Shown: piece by piece, positions 63,506-64,000 of the stretch
How the letters are laid out: each line of letters begins with the position of its first letter
Numbering within the stretch: position 1 is the first letter of the stretch
DNA from: Advenella incenata
Lineage (GTDB): Bacteria > Pseudomonadota > Gammaproteobacteria > Burkholderiales > Burkholderiaceae_B
Reading direction: 5' to 3'
NCBI RefSeq assembly: GCF_004217095.1
Contig: NZ_SHKO01000003.1
Coordinates: 310,001 to 374,000, forward strand
Length of the DNA stretch: 64,000 nucleotides
Program-made: the position numbers and the translations under genes
Notes under the pieces: generated by a model
The model's database searches: none
Told to the model about the DNA's origin: nothing
The model's input: the letters and a program-made list of their open reading frames with translations, nothing else

Positions 63506-64000
63506 TCAGATGCCAACAGAATCGGCGATTTCCTTGAAGTCTTCGATTTGGTCGAAGTTCATGTAGCGATAAATACTCTCGCTGTTCTTGGCGATAATAC
63601 CCATGTCAGCCATGTATTCTTCGCGAGTCGGAATTTTGCCAAGACGTGAGCAGATAGCGGCCAGTTCGGCAGATCCCAGGTACACGAAGGTGTTCTTGCC
63701 CAGACGGTTGGGGAAGTTACGGGTACTGGTAGACATGACGGTTGCGCCTTCGCGAACCTGTGCCTGGTTACCCATGCACAATGAGCAGCCCGGCATTTCC
63801 ATGCGGGCACCAGCGACCCCAAGCACGCCATAGTGGCCTTCTTCGGTCAGCTGTTTCTGGTCCATTTTGGTTGGCGGAGCAACCCACAATTTTACCGGGA
63901 TATCGCGCTTGCCTTCGAGCAGTTTGGACGCAGCGCGGAAGTGCCCGATGTTGGTCATGCAGCTACCGATAAACACTTCATCGATTTTTGCACCGGCCAC
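63506..64000 (-). CDS. acnB: Aconitate hydratase B, C-terminal part (gene continues past the right edge)
   Basis: 165 residues visible, reading out of the window, so the N-terminal about 700 residues are missing from view. [17 protein letters not shown], then [12 protein letters not shown] with two [4Fe-4S] ligand cysteines and [12 protein letters not shown] are characteristic of AcnB. It is the main citrate-to-isocitrate enzyme of aerobic growth in many proteobacteria and acts also as an RNA-binding regulator in its apo form. With acnA 2.4 kb away, both aconitases lie in one region. Confidence 0.95.
   Translation of the reverse strand: MAGAKIDEVFIGSCMTNIGHFRAASKLLEGKRDIPVKLWVAPPTKMDQKQLTEEGHYGVLGVAGARMEMPGCSLCMGNQAQVREGATVMSTSTRNFPNRLGKNTFVYLGSAELAAICSRLGKIPTREEYMADMGIIAKNSESIYRYMNFDQIEDFKEIADSVGI

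Overview
The window looks like chromosomal DNA of a betaproteobacterium of the order Burkholderiales, most likely Alcaligenaceae; an Advenella-like organism is my best guess, by inference. The reasons are five Bug-family (TctC-like) periplasmic receptors in the first 24 kb, an EF-P with Arg32 next to its rhamnosyltransferase EarP, a DUF2863 protein beside EarP, an aspartokinase followed by tRNA-Ser, and a moderate GC content judged by eye. No phage, insertion sequence, CRISPR array or conjugation gene could be supported.

Positions 1-28,000 are a catabolic region made of separate modules, each combining a Bug receptor, enzymes for an organic acid, and a local regulator. Module A (1051-5904) is Bug, a crotonase-fold enzyme and an ADP-forming acyl-CoA ligase, divergent from an IclR regulator across a nested palindrome. 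Module B (7486-13045) is Bug, a CMD-like protein and two SDR dehydrogenases, divergent from LysR and followed by an MFS carrier. Module C (16280-19454) is Bug, an enolase-superfamily enzyme and a D-2-hydroxyacid dehydrogenase. Module D (19633-28528) is CoA-transferase, MaoC hydratase, two acyl-CoA dehydrogenases, two Bug receptors and two overlapping LysR genes, divergent from a TetR gene. A partial Rieske-type oxygenase reductase, a glutathionyl-hydroquinone reductase and a catalase lie at the edges and between modules.

Positions 28,600-41,800 carry an RND efflux adaptor and pump, an OmpR-type response regulator with its histidine kinase, and tctBA, the only TTT permease pair in the window and without its own receptor. 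tRNA-Arg(ACG) follows, then a small stress-like group: a hemerythrin, a 44-residue entericidin-type lipoprotein too short for ordinary ORF calling, and a ferritin-like protein. GNAT and PaiB-like genes end the stretch.

Positions 42,000-64,000 are mostly housekeeping: bioF-bioD-bioA, a 15-bp tandem repeat, tRNA-Ser(GCT), lysC, a 2-hydroxyacid dehydrogenase, a valine-type mmsB plus acyl-CoA dehydrogenase pair, a CorA transporter, a D-arginine-dehydrogenase-like flavoprotein, a YebE-like protein, yajQ, efp, earP, a DUF2863 gene, acnA, a PLP aminotransferase, a VOC protein and the C-terminal part of acnB.

No single spectacular new system was found. The strongest leads are the mismatch between five receptors without permeases and one permease without a receptor, the paired acyl-CoA dehydrogenases of module D, and several palindromes placed where operators would be expected.
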